Of a stretch of DNA of 60,618 nt, positions 36,311 through 44,930 are shown piece by piece. Each line of letters opens with the position of its first letter. Position 1 is the stretch's first letter. The stretch comes from Nitrospira sp. Its GTDB lineage: Bacteria; Nitrospirota; Nitrospiria; Nitrospirales; Nitrospiraceae. The stretch lies in NCBI GenBank assembly GCA_018242725.1, contig JAFEBI010000029.1, positions 1 through 60,618 of the forward strand, read 5' to 3'. Below the pieces are notes generated by a model. The model searched no databases. It saw only the letters and a program-made list of their open reading frames with translations, and had not been told where the DNA came from. A program made the translations under genes and the position numbers.

Positions 36311-37384
36311 CTATGGAACCTGAGATACTGGTTCGAGTGAGACTCCGACGGAAGACTCTTTCATCATCACGGAACTATTCTCACTTGGAGCTGAGTTCCC
36401 ACGTGACTTGCGCCTTGTTTTTGCCGTCACCGTAGTCGGTGTGAGCATTGGGGTAATTTTTTCAAGTCCATACTGTTTCAGTTTTCGATAGAGCGTCGAG
36501 CGGCTCACCTGAAGATCACGAGCAATCCGACTCATGTTCCCGCGATGGAGTGTGAGTGCCTTGATCAGTAATTCGGTCTCAATTCGCTGGTGGGCCGCTC
36601 GCAACGAGTCCAATGAATCCGTGGCATGAAGATCTTCGCCGGTCAGATCAAGGTCTTGACGAGTAATCTCCTCCCCTTCGCTCATGACAACGGCCCGTCG
36701 GACTCGATTACTTAGCTCCCGTACATTTCCCGGCCAAGGGTGCATACGTAGTGCGTTGATGGCCTGGGACGAGAATCCACGAATCAGCTTGTGCGTCGTC
36801 GCTGCGGCTAGCTGAAGAAACACCATTGCCATCAGCAATGCATCTTCCCCTCGCTCACGAAGCGGCGGAAGATGAATATGCAAGACTCCCAGCCGATAAT
36901 ACAGATCTTCCCGAAATCGATTATGGCTTATCGCTGTTTTGAGATCGACATTGGTTGCTGCGATCACTCGCGTATCGACATGAAGGGTTTCTTGTCCTCC
37001 GACTCGTTCAAAGGTTCCCTCCTGGAGAAATCTGAGCAGTTTGACCTGTAAGGAAGGAAGAAGATCACCGACTTCGTCTAGAAACAGCGTCCCGCCGCTG
37101 GCCGCTTCAAGCTTACCCTTTTTTTGATGTACCGCTCCGGTAAAGGCTCCTCGTTCGTGGCCAAACAGTTCGGACTCAAGCAAGGTCTCCGGAATAGCCG
37201 CACAATTAATCGGCACAAAGGGGCCTTGCTTCCGAACGCTTCTCGCATGGATGGCCCGTGCGGTTAGCTCCTTACCTGTGCCGGTTTCACCAGTCAGCAG
37301 CACCGGCATCTCAGTCGCGGCAACTTTGGAGATCTTGTCGAATACTCCACAAATGGCAGGACTCGAACCAACCATGTCGTCCAC
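36311..37384 (-). CDS. Sigma-54-dependent activator, AAA+ plus Fis-type HTH, no receiver
   Basis: A 357-residue bacterial enhancer-binding protein. Residues about 1-235 are the AAA+ domain: Walker A GETGTGKE (32-39), the sigma-54-contacting GAFTGA loop, Walker B GGTLFLDEVGDL, and the sensor region RFREDLYYRLGVL. The C-terminal HTH is NMSRIARDLQVSRSTLYRKL. There is no N-terminal receiver, PAS or GAF domain, so it may be constitutive, controlled by partner binding (PspF-like) or regulated in level. The start is GTG 37384 with AGAGGAG upstream. No nearby -24/-12 promoter was recognised, so the target is unknown. Confidence 0.92.
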   Translation of the reverse strand: MDDMVGSSPAICGVFDKISKVAATEMPVLLTGETGTGKELTARAIHARSVRKQGPFVPINCAAIPETLLESELFGHERGAFTGAVHQKKGKLEAASGGTLFLDEVGDLLPSLQVKLLRFLQEGTFERVGGQETLHVDTRVIAATNVDLKTAISHNRFREDLYYRLGVLHIHLPPLRERGEDALLMAMVFLQLAAATTHKLIRGFSSQAINALRMHPWPGNVRELSNRVRRAVVMSEGEEITRQDLDLTGEDLHATDSLDSLRAAHQRIETELLIKALTLHRGNMSRIARDLQVSRSTLYRKLKQYGLEKITPMLTPTTVTAKTRRKSRGNSAPSENSSVMMKESSVGVSLEPVSQVP

Positions 37385-38239
37385 GACTCACTCCTCTCTT
37401 CTCGAACATCCTGGAATACTAATCGAATACGTCGTCCCTCTGATAGCCTCCCGACAGGGCCATCGGCGCGACCACGCATCAGGACTAAAAGGACTCACTC
37501 ACAGTAGAGACGCTACTCCTCACTCGCCGTTTGCATGCTAGATCCACAACTATCTATCATTAGTATAAGTACGACATTCGGATCTACCTTATAGCACAAT
37601 TACGCATGACGGCTCCAGTCACGAAATGCGTATGGTTTGCGCTTTTCTGAATACGTGACGCCTATTTCTCTATTGTCGATCGCGCATCTCAACAGCGATC
37701 ATCAGGATGTCCGTCAGTCATGGGACATGGAAGGTTAGGGCCTATTGGACTCATACTTGAGCAAGACTTGTTTCATGTTGGTCTAGGTTCGCACAGCACT
37801 GTGAGATCCCGTGAGACGATCGTGAGGGGCAAGATCAATGACCAGGCCTGACTTCAGACTCTACGTGGATGAATGTCAAACGCCTTCACTCGCTACGCAG
37901 GAAGCCTCAGCTGCCCGTTTTCCCTGTAGTCTGCTGCGGAGAGTGGATGAAGAGGTGGAGGAATCCGAGCGAGTGTCCTCCGACCCGTCGGCTGGAGCCT
38001 ATGGGCGGCGTGACGAAGCCTCGGTAACGGAGGACACGCTTCGCCGAGTTTCGCTGAAGAAACCAAAGAGACCACGGCTGTAAAGCCGAGGGGATCCACT
38101 GTAGCTCTCACAAATGCGACAACGACCACGCGATCAACTATGCTAACCTCACACGTTCTCGATCGGTCATTGCCCCCCTTGGTGAGTATGATCGATGAGT
38201 CTTTGTTTCCCCACTACCCATCGTGATCTGGAGGACGAG
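37385..38239. other. Intergenic region upstream of TerC
   Basis: About 850 bases divergent between the activator and terC. Apart from the structured segment at 37965-38090 I see no gene; the 81-codon frame at 37838-38083 overlaps that structure and encodes a highly charged sequence without features. Confidence 0.45.
37965..38090 (+). promoter_or_regulatory. Candidate structured RNA leader of the TerC gene
   Basis: GTGTCCTCCG (37973-37982) pairs perfectly with CGGAGGACAC (38028-38037), extended outward by an imperfect CGAGCGA/TTCGCCG pairing, and the 45-base interior can form further helices (CGTC with GACG, GGCT with GCC). A second small hairpin CGGCT-GTAA-AGCCG follows at 38075-38088. TerC relatives are often under the manganese-sensing yybP-ykoY riboswitch, but I do not see that family's conserved core, so a different or decayed element is possible. 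Confidence 0.35.
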
Positions 38240-39013
38240 ATGTTCGACTGGCTGATGAATCCTGAAATGTGGATAGCATTGGGAACCCTTGCGGCGCTTG
38301 AGATTGTACTCGGCATCGACAACATCATTTTCATCTCGGTCCTCGTCGCTCGGCTCCCTAAACACCAGCGTAACCTGGCTCGTCGGCTGGGGTTGGGGCT
38401 GGCCATGCTTACACGGCTGGCACTTCTCTTCTCGATTTCGCTCGTAATGGGGCTGACAGCACCGTTATTCACCGTATTGAATCAAGCGATCTCCGGCCGC
38501 GACATGATTCTGATCGTCGGCGGCCTCTTTCTCCTCGCAAAGGCCACACATGAGATCCACAATAGTCTGGAAGGAGAGTCCGAACAAACCGACACATCCG
38601 TTCCGGTCAGTCTGGGCATGATGCTCCTACAGATCGCCATCTTGGACCTTGTGTTCTCCTTGGATTCTGTCATCACCGCCGTTGGACTGGTGAATGAGGT
38701 GCCGGTCATGGCGACGGCCATCATCCTGGCTGTCCTTGTCATGATGTTCGCGGCTCGCCCCATCGGCGATTTTGTCGATGCCCACCCGACGATCAAAATC
38801 TTGGCTCTGTCGTTCCTGATTTTGGTCGGCGTTACCCTGATGGTTGAGGGCTTCGATGTGCACGTCCCGAAAGGCTATATTTACTTTGCAATGGCATTTT
38901 CAGTCTCGGTGGAGATAATCAATCTCCGAATCCGAGCGCGCCATACGCCACCGGTGAAGCTACACCATCGATACTCAGACAAGCAGCACCGTGCATTGAA
39001 AAAAGACGGCTGA
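38240..39013 (+). CDS. TerC-family integral membrane protein
   Basis: A 257-residue protein with about seven membrane helices. The start MFDWLMNPEMWIALGTLAAL, then EIVLGIDNIIFIS carrying the conserved Glu and Asp in helix 1, and the second repeat LDLVFSLDSVITAVGLV, give the two-repeat ExxxGxDN / DxxFSxDS pattern of the family, which is linked to metal export (manganese, calcium) and tellurite resistance. ATG 38240 follows TGGAGGACG; the frame from 38195 adds a non-matching leader. Confidence 0.93.
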   Translation: MFDWLMNPEMWIALGTLAALEIVLGIDNIIFISVLVARLPKHQRNLARRLGLGLAMLTRLALLFSISLVMGLTAPLFTVLNQAISGRDMILIVGGLFLLAKATHEIHNSLEGESEQTDTSVPVSLGMMLLQIAILDLVFSLDSVITAVGLVNEVPVMATAIILAVLVMMFAARPIGDFVDAHPTIKILALSFLILVGVTLMVEGFDVHVPKGYIYFAMAFSVSVEIINLRIRARHTPPVKLHHRYSDKQHRALKKDG

Positions 39014-39223
39014 GACCGGTGTACATCTCATGCACGTTCATGCGGAACCGGGAGCCTTCACCGATGCCAATGCGCTCACGACAACCGGTCCAGCCTTTGC
39101 GGGATATTTGTCGTCATCGAGTGACCAAGATCGGCAGGCATGCCTCATCATCTTAGGAGAATCGACTGTCACAGATCTAATATCTGTACCGCCCCACCAA
39201 CTCAAGGCGATCGCACGAGTGCG

Positions 39224-39421
39224 CTATTCCTCCGGTTCCTCAATCGGACCGGCCCATTCACCGCGAGCCAACGTCACTTCCTGAAACCCCCCATCCGGCC
39301 ATTGAAACTCTCCTGCCTGATCGATCAGTACGATAAACGGGTCGGATTCGTGCGCGAGCCCACGGAACCAATACCAACCTGGCCTGCTCGGCTTATTGCT
39401 GCTCCAACGATACATCGACAT
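39224..39421 (-). CDS. Small hypothetical protein (PGWYWFR type)
   Basis: A 65-residue protein beginning MSMYRWSSNKPSRPGWYWFR and continuing with SDPFIVLIDQAGEFQWPDGG and a terminal EWAGPIEEPEE. Short proteins with the PGWYW start recur in environmental genomes and have no assigned role. Start 39421 follows GAGGAAG at proper spacing. It is divergent from hrpB. I support it on the ribosome-binding site and its non-random composition. Confidence 0.6.
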   Translation of the reverse strand: MSMYRWSSNKPSRPGWYWFRGLAHESDPFIVLIDQAGEFQWPDGGFQEVTLARGEWAGPIEEPEE

Positions 39422-39515
39422 CGGTTCTTCCTCACGCCGTAACCGGGTTTGTCGTTTCTCCCCGTCTTCATAGTCTGGTACAGTACCCATCTTGATGGCC
39501 TGACCCTATCACGTC

Positions 39516-42044
39516 ATGTCGACACTTCCAATAGAAGATGTCGTGCCGTCCCTCCGGGGCGCACTGGCAGCCGAACCGAATGCGGTCCTCACCGCCCCTC
39601 CTGGTTCAGGGAAAACCACGCGTGTCCCACTCGCCCTCTTGAATGAACCTTGGTTGTCCGAGAAAAAGCTCCTCATCCTTGAACCTCGACGGCTTGCGGC
39701 ACGAGGCGCCGCTCATCACATGGCCACGCTCCTCCACGAACAAGTCGGGAACACCGTGGGCTACCGGATGCGGTTTGAGACAAAAGTCGGGCCAACGACG
39801 AGAATTGAGGTCGTCACTGAAGGAGTCCTCACACGGTTCCTTCAACAGGATCCCTCACTGAATGAGTATGGTATCGTGATCTTCGACGAATTCCATGAGC
39901 GGAGCTTGCAAGCGGATGTGGGGCTCACGCTCTGCCTCGAAACACAACGGCTCTTTCGCCGAGACCTTCGCCTTCTCGTGATGTCCGCCACCTTGGAGTG
40001 CGGTCCGATACGCGAACTCTTAGGTCGTGCATCAACAGTCACCTGCGAAGGCCGACTATTCCCTGTCGAGACCCGCTACCTTGATCAGCCGGTGGTTGGA
40101 CGGCTTGAACTTGCCGTGGCACAGGTCATTCGACAATCACTCGCAAAAGATGACGGCAGCCTCTTGGTGTTTCTTCCTGGTATGGCCGAGATTCGACGGC
40201 TTGAGCGTATGCTGGTGGACGCGAAACTGGGCTCCTCTGTATTGATCGCTCCGCTGCACGGTGATCTTCCTCAGCCCATGCAAGATTTGGCCATTCGTCC
40301 GGCCGATCCCGGAAAGCGAAAGGTGGTATTGGCAACCTCTATTGCCGAGACCAGTCTGACGATCGATGGCGTGCATGTGGTGATCGATGCGGGCCGGCTT
40401 CGTATTCCACGATTTGATCCACGCTCCGGCCTGACTCGGTTGGAGACCGTTCGCGTGACGCAAGATTCCGCTGATCAGCGGCGTGGCCGCGCCGGACGAC
40501 TCGCACCAGGGATCTGCTACCGATTATGGACTCTGAAAGAGCACTCGACCTTGACCGCGCATCGCCAACCGGAAATCCTTGAAGCCGATCTGACCTCGCT
40601 GCTGCTCGATCTCGCTCAATGGGGTACGTACGAGCCGACAGAACTGTCCTGGCTTACCTCCCCACCGCCAGGATCGATCGCTCAAGCCAAGGCATTGCTG
40701 ATACAACTCGGGGCGTTCTCGCTCGACGGACGTCTTACCAAGCATGGACGTGATATGGCTAAACTGGCCCTGCATCCACGCCTTGCACACATGTTGCTCA
40801 AAGCCAATCTGCTTCAGCTCACGGACCAGGCCTGCGCCGTGGCAGCACTCTTAAGTGAACGTGACATCCTGGATGGGCCACCGGAATCGCATACCGCTGA
40901 TCTCCGTGTCAGACTCGATATGGTACGAAGACCAACCGATTCACTCGGGATCTCCGTGAGGCGTGGAACGATAGAACAAGTCGTGAGAACGGCAGACGTC
41001 TGGCGAAGACAATTTGGCCGGGACAAGGACGAGAACGTAAACTCGATGTCCGATCATTCACAAGCGGCAGGATTGCTGCTTGCATTAGCCTATCCCGATC
41101 GGATCGCACAACGCTTGCCGGGTGAAGAAGCAAGGTACCGGCTGGTCAATGGTCAAGGAGCTCAATTTATAAAACCAGATCCGCTGGCCAGGGAGCCCTT
41201 CCTCGTCGTGGCCGATCTTGAGGGCGGAGGCCAATGGGCCAAAATCAACCTGGCTGCGCCTCTCACCGGACAGGAGATCGAATCTTTGTACGGCGACCAC
41301 GTCATGACTGAGGAGTCAGTCATCTGGGATGCTCGAAGCGGGTCGGTTCGAACATCGCGTCGCCGTCGGCTTGGATCGGTTGTGCTTGTAGAAGCAGGAC
41401 TTTCAAACCCGGATCCGCAGCTCGTCACCGCTGCTCTTCTGCAAGGGGTATATGAGGCTGGATTACAGGCGCTCCACGTTACGCCGGAACTCACACAATG
41501 GCGAACTCGCATCGCCTGGCTGAAACAGCTCGAAGGGTCCGATTCGAAATGGCCAGACCTTTCAGAAGAAACACTGTTGCAGACATTGGAGACGTGGCTC
41601 GGTCCATTTGTATCCGGCATGACGACTCTCAACGCCGTAAACAGGTTGGACCTCAGGGCCCCATTACATGCTCTGCTCACATACGAACAGCACAACCGTC
41701 TTGATCAGCTGGCTCCGACTCATATCACGGTACCGAGCGGTTCCCACCTCCGCCTCGACTACAGTCCATCCGGTCCACCAGTACTCGCAGTCCGGTTGCA
41801 AGAGATGTTCGGTTGTCAGCAGACACCCCGAGTGGCCGGTGGAACCGTACCGGTGCTGCTGCATCTCCTCTCTCCGGCCAAGCGGCCGATGCAAGTCACA
41901 CAAGATTTGGATGGTTTCTGGAAGCGAACGTATCAAGACGTGCGAAAGGATCTGCGGGGTCGGTATCCCAAGCACCACTGGCCTGAGGATCCGCTGAATG
42001 CCCTACCAACGGCCAAAGTGAAACGGAGAAGTGACGCCGGTTAG
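39516..42044 (+). CDS. hrpB: ATP-dependent helicase HrpB
   Basis: An 842-residue DEAH-type helicase. Motif I is APPGSGKTT (28-36), motif II DEFH (124-127), motif III MSATLE, motif V ATSIAETSLTIDGV and motif VI QRRGRAGR; the C-terminal HrpB-specific region includes the KRPMQVTQDLDGFWKRTY stretch close to the end, which identifies the family. The cellular role of HrpB is poorly known, probably RNA remodelling. Its stop overlaps the convergent YkvA gene by four bases. Confidence 0.95.
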   Translation: MSTLPIEDVVPSLRGALAAEPNAVLTAPPGSGKTTRVPLALLNEPWLSEKKLLILEPRRLAARGAAHHMATLLHEQVGNTVGYRMRFETKVGPTTRIEVVTEGVLTRFLQQDPSLNEYGIVIFDEFHERSLQADVGLTLCLETQRLFRRDLRLLVMSATLECGPIRELLGRASTVTCEGRLFPVETRYLDQPVVGRLELAVAQVIRQSLAKDDGSLLVFLPGMAEIRRLERMLVDAKLGSSVLIAPLHGDLPQPMQDLAIRPADPGKRKVVLATSIAETSLTIDGVHVVIDAGRLRIPRFDPRSGLTRLETVRVTQDSADQRRGRAGRLAPGICYRLWTLKEHSTLTAHRQPEILEADLTSLLLDLAQWGTYEPTELSWLTSPPPGSIAQAKALLIQLGAFSLDGRLTKHGRDMAKLALHPRLAHMLLKANLLQLTDQACAVAALLSERDILDGPPESHTADLRVRLDMVRRPTDSLGISVRRGTIEQVVRTADVWRRQFGRDKDENVNSMSDHSQAAGLLLALAYPDRIAQRLPGEEARYRLVNGQGAQFIKPDPLAREPFLVVADLEGGGQWAKINLAAPLTGQEIESLYGDHVMTEESVIWDARSGSVRTSRRRRLGSVVLVEAGLSNPDPQLVTAALLQGVYEAGLQALHVTPELTQWRTRIAWLKQLEGSDSKWPDLSEETLLQTLETWLGPFVSGMTTLNAVNRLDLRAPLHALLTYEQHNRLDQLAPTHITVPSGSHLRLDYSPSGPPVLAVRLQEMFGCQQTPRVAGGTVPVLLHLLSPAKRPMQVTQDLDGFWKRTYQDVRKDLRGRYPKHHWPEDPLNALPTAKVKRRSDAG

Positions 42045-42346
42045 ACTCCGTTGCGATTCTGTTCCCATAGGCGAAAGGCCGCGAGGTCCTGCGCGAGACT
42101 ATGGAGCAGCAACGTCAGTATGGCGGCATCATCGATGAGACCGATTCCAGGAATAAAGTCCGGTATCGCGTCCACAGGACTCAGAACATAGAGGATCGAC
42201 ACGGCAATTGATGCGATCGTGCGTACCGACAGTCCACCGTAGCTGCCTTGCTTCCACGCCTTGAGCAAGCGAAACAATAACGGAAGATCGGCCCATAAAT
42301 GGGCGATCGTGCGGAGCATCTCAAGAAACCGGGTGGAGATCTTCAT
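42041..42346 (-). CDS. YkvA family (DUF1232) membrane protein
   Basis: A 101-residue protein with the DUF1232 core: ILYVLSPVDAIPDFIPGIGLIDDAAIL (given in outline), the conserved SPxDxIPDxxPxxGxxDD motif, flanked by hydrophobic segments. Function of the family is unknown. The start follows GTAGGGAGGCAAGG, a good site. The 3' end overlaps the hrpB stop on the opposite strand. Confidence 0.9.
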   Translation of the reverse strand: MKISTRFLEMLRTIAHLWADLPLLFRLLKAWKQGSYGGLSVRTIASIAVSILYVLSPVDAIPDFIPGIGLIDDAAILTLLLHSLAQDLAAFRLWEQNRNGV

Positions 42347-42828
42347 CCTTGCCTCCCTACAAATACATCAGCACCTATGCACGAGTCACCTGGAGCATAC
42401 CAAAGCTTTCTGTACTTTAGGAAGTAGTGTTCAAGCAGACGAGGAACCACGCTCCCGCATCGTACGATGAAATGCTCTCAATGCCGCCGGAATTCCTTCA
42501 GAATCCATCTGAATGCAGCTTACAACAACAGAGGCAACATCAGAACCTAAGACCCCTCACAATTCTTGCAGCTGTTCTTCCGCAGTGGGTCGTAGATCCT
42601 CAACCTGGTCCACAATCTGTGCTTGGAGCGCATGCGGAGCAGATCACCTTCTGCTTCAATAGTCTAGTCGAAACAAATGCGCTCGGCCGTTGTTCACGCC
42701 TTGGATTCAAGCCCATCAATCTCGTACGTCGCCGTCAGAAACTCCCCCTGACGAGATGGACTATCGCGCATGAGAGGACCTTCCCAATTTCAGACCACCG
42801 ACGAAGAGGAGTTGATAACGCAAGTCCC
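42347..42828. other. Intergenic region, nothing recognised
   Basis: About 480 bases between the YkvA start and the OPT stop. A plus-strand frame opens here but continues antisense through the OPT gene and is treated as a shadow. Confidence 0.5.
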
Positions 42829-44820
42829 TCAGTGCCGGAAAGAAACGACCGCGGCTCGATACAGCAGCGTGCCGACGAGAATCATCATCGCCAAGCCTGG
42901 CCACCCACCAAATGGTGGAATCGTGAACAGTGCGAAAGGATCACCTCCAAGACTAGGCCAGATGGCGGATAGTGCAATCGGCAACGCCAACAGAATCCCC
43001 ATCAAGGCCTCACCGGTAATTAAGCCGGCGGCAAACAGCAATCCTCTCTGCGAAGGTTCATGTCCCTTCCCTGTCACCGCCCTCACCATTGCGGCAATCA
43101 CCCCACCGGCAAAGATCGCGGCAGAGAGCTTCAGCGGCAAATAGATTCCGAGCGCAACCGCAAGCACTGGGAATCGAAACTCACTGCCATGCCGCTCCTG
43201 CCGTCGATCCAACAGAATCACAAGTGTTCCGATGACCGCACCCAATCCGACGAGATGCCACGGCAGCCCTGCACCAAAGACGCTACGCGTGAGGCTGGCC
43301 ATCAACGTCGCCTGCGGCGCACTCAACGGATGAGGATGACTCGCCGTCGCTTCTCCAATCCCGTACTTTGCCTGAAGCAGAGATAGAACTGGAACCAAAA
43401 CCATCGCACCGGTGACAACCCCGATCACCTGCATCACCTGTTGTTTCCACGGCGTCGCTCCGACCAGGTGGCCCGTCTTCAAGTCTTGTAGATTGTCTCC
43501 GCCCATCGCTGCCGCACAGCAGACAACGGCGCCGATCACCAGTGTTGCAGCAGGCCCGGCTGGGTGCCCAACGCCAAGGATCAAGACGAGCAACAAGGCT
43601 GCCAGCATGATTGTAGCGATGGTCACTCCGGACACAGGATTACTGGAACTTCCCACAAGCCCAGCCATATAGGCCGCAACTGAAGAAAAGAGGAATGCCG
43701 CCAGCGCCATCACCATGGTCATGAGTAGTCCGATGGGGATACTTTCCACCACTGAGGTGTAGATCCAGGCCATTGGAATCAATGACAGGCCAAAGGAAAT
43801 GAGGATCCACTGGAGCGGCGCATCCTGCTCCGTACGCACCATGCGACCCCTGGTTTTTGAGGTTTCGCTCGCCCGACGGCCTTCCCATAATGTTTGAATA
43901 CTGTTCCAGACCGGCTCGTGCAATTTCGTCAATGTCCACAATCCACCGGTCAGCATCGCGCCGATGCCGACGTACCGGATCTGTCCGCTCCAAATCGCGG
44001 TCGCGGCGCTCAGTCCTGACAGATCAGGCGGCAGCCCATTGAGAAATCCATAAGCCGGCATCAAGATCAGCCAACCCACCACACCACCCAAGAACACAAC
44101 GACCGATGTGTGTAGACCGATGATAAAACCCACTGCGAGTAGAGCTGGTGAAAGATTGAGTCCGGCATACAGAACGGTATGCCCAACATAGGTCGCTCCT
44201 TCCACTGACTCTGCCCACAAACGCATACCGCTCTCGCCAAATTTCACAAGACCACCGAGGAGTGCAGCCGCCAGTAGAGACCGAACATCCCCTGATACGT
44301 TACGCGTCCCTGTGGCACTCCGATCCGCAACGGCTACCTTCAACACTTCTGCCGTCGCCACACCCTCTGGAAAACGCAAGCGAGCGGTCACAATCAAGGC
44401 ACGGCGTAGAGGAATCGTAAAGATCACACCGAGGAGCCCGCCCACTCCTGCGATTAATGTCGTCTGCCAGTAATTGAACTCGGTCCAATACCCGACTAAG
44501 AGGAGCGCGGGAATGGTGAAGATCACGCCGGCCGCCAGCGCTTCGCCTGATGACGCGGCCGTTTGAACGATATTGTTTTCGAGAATATTCGAGTCACGAA
44601 ACAGTCGGAGTATCGCCATGGAGGCCACAGCCGCCGGAATCGAGGCAGAGACCGTCATTCCTGCAAAGAGTCCCAGGTAGGCATTGGCCGCAGCCAAGAC
44701 CGCGGCAAGAACGACCGACAGCACCACGGCTTTGACCGTAATCTCAGGAACCCTGACCGTGGCAGGGACGATAGGGGGAGAATCCTCTCGGGTGGGATCA
44801 GCTGATGATGCAGATGCCAT
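42829..44820 (-). CDS. OPT-family oligopeptide/metal-chelate transporter
   Basis: A 663-residue protein with about 14-16 membrane helices. The start of the core, NAYLGLFAGMTVSASIPAAV, the NIVQTAASSGEALAAGVIFT region, GGDNLQDLKTGHLVGATPWKQQ and the final LLFAAGLITGEALMGILLAL are hallmarks of prokaryotic OPT transporters. Substrates of the family include oligopeptides and metal chelates; which applies here is unknown. The ribosome-binding site is weak. It is followed on the same strand, after 110 bases upstream, by the helicase gene but need not be co-transcribed. Confidence 0.93.
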   Translation of the reverse strand: MASASSADPTREDSPPIVPATVRVPEITVKAVVLSVVLAAVLAAANAYLGLFAGMTVSASIPAAVASMAILRLFRDSNILENNIVQTAASSGEALAAGVIFTIPALLLVGYWTEFNYWQTTLIAGVGGLLGVIFTIPLRRALIVTARLRFPEGVATAEVLKVAVADRSATGTRNVSGDVRSLLAAALLGGLVKFGESGMRLWAESVEGATYVGHTVLYAGLNLSPALLAVGFIIGLHTSVVVFLGGVVGWLILMPAYGFLNGLPPDLSGLSAATAIWSGQIRYVGIGAMLTGGLWTLTKLHEPVWNSIQTLWEGRRASETSKTRGRMVRTEQDAPLQWILISFGLSLIPMAWIYTSVVESIPIGLLMTMVMALAAFLFSSVAAYMAGLVGSSSNPVSGVTIATIMLAALLLVLILGVGHPAGPAATLVIGAVVCCAAAMGGDNLQDLKTGHLVGATPWKQQVMQVIGVVTGAMVLVPVLSLLQAKYGIGEATASHPHPLSAPQATLMASLTRSVFGAGLPWHLVGLGAVIGTLVILLDRRQERHGSEFRFPVLAVALGIYLPLKLSAAIFAGGVIAAMVRAVTGKGHEPSQRGLLFAAGLITGEALMGILLALPIALSAIWPSLGGDPFALFTIPPFGGWPGLAMMILVGTLLYRAAVVSFRH

Positions 44821-44930
44821 AACCGTGTCAATCGGTTACTACACGAGGGCTTCGAAGATTCGCATACCGGTATTGACGGATGATATCCCACCCCTGTCCT
44901 GGTTCAGGACCTGTTCACTCCGACGCTCCG

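Noticed and set aside
37838..38083. 81-codon plus-strand frame upstream of terC
   Set aside because: Highly charged, featureless translation that overlaps the paired arms of the structured segment; more likely untranslated leader.
37965..38090. yybP-ykoY manganese riboswitch
   Set aside because: Expected before terC, but the conserved GGGGAG-type core of that family could not be found, so only an unnamed structured leader is reported.
42427..42972. 181-codon plus-strand frame
   Set aside because: Runs antisense into the OPT transporter and has no recognisable features.
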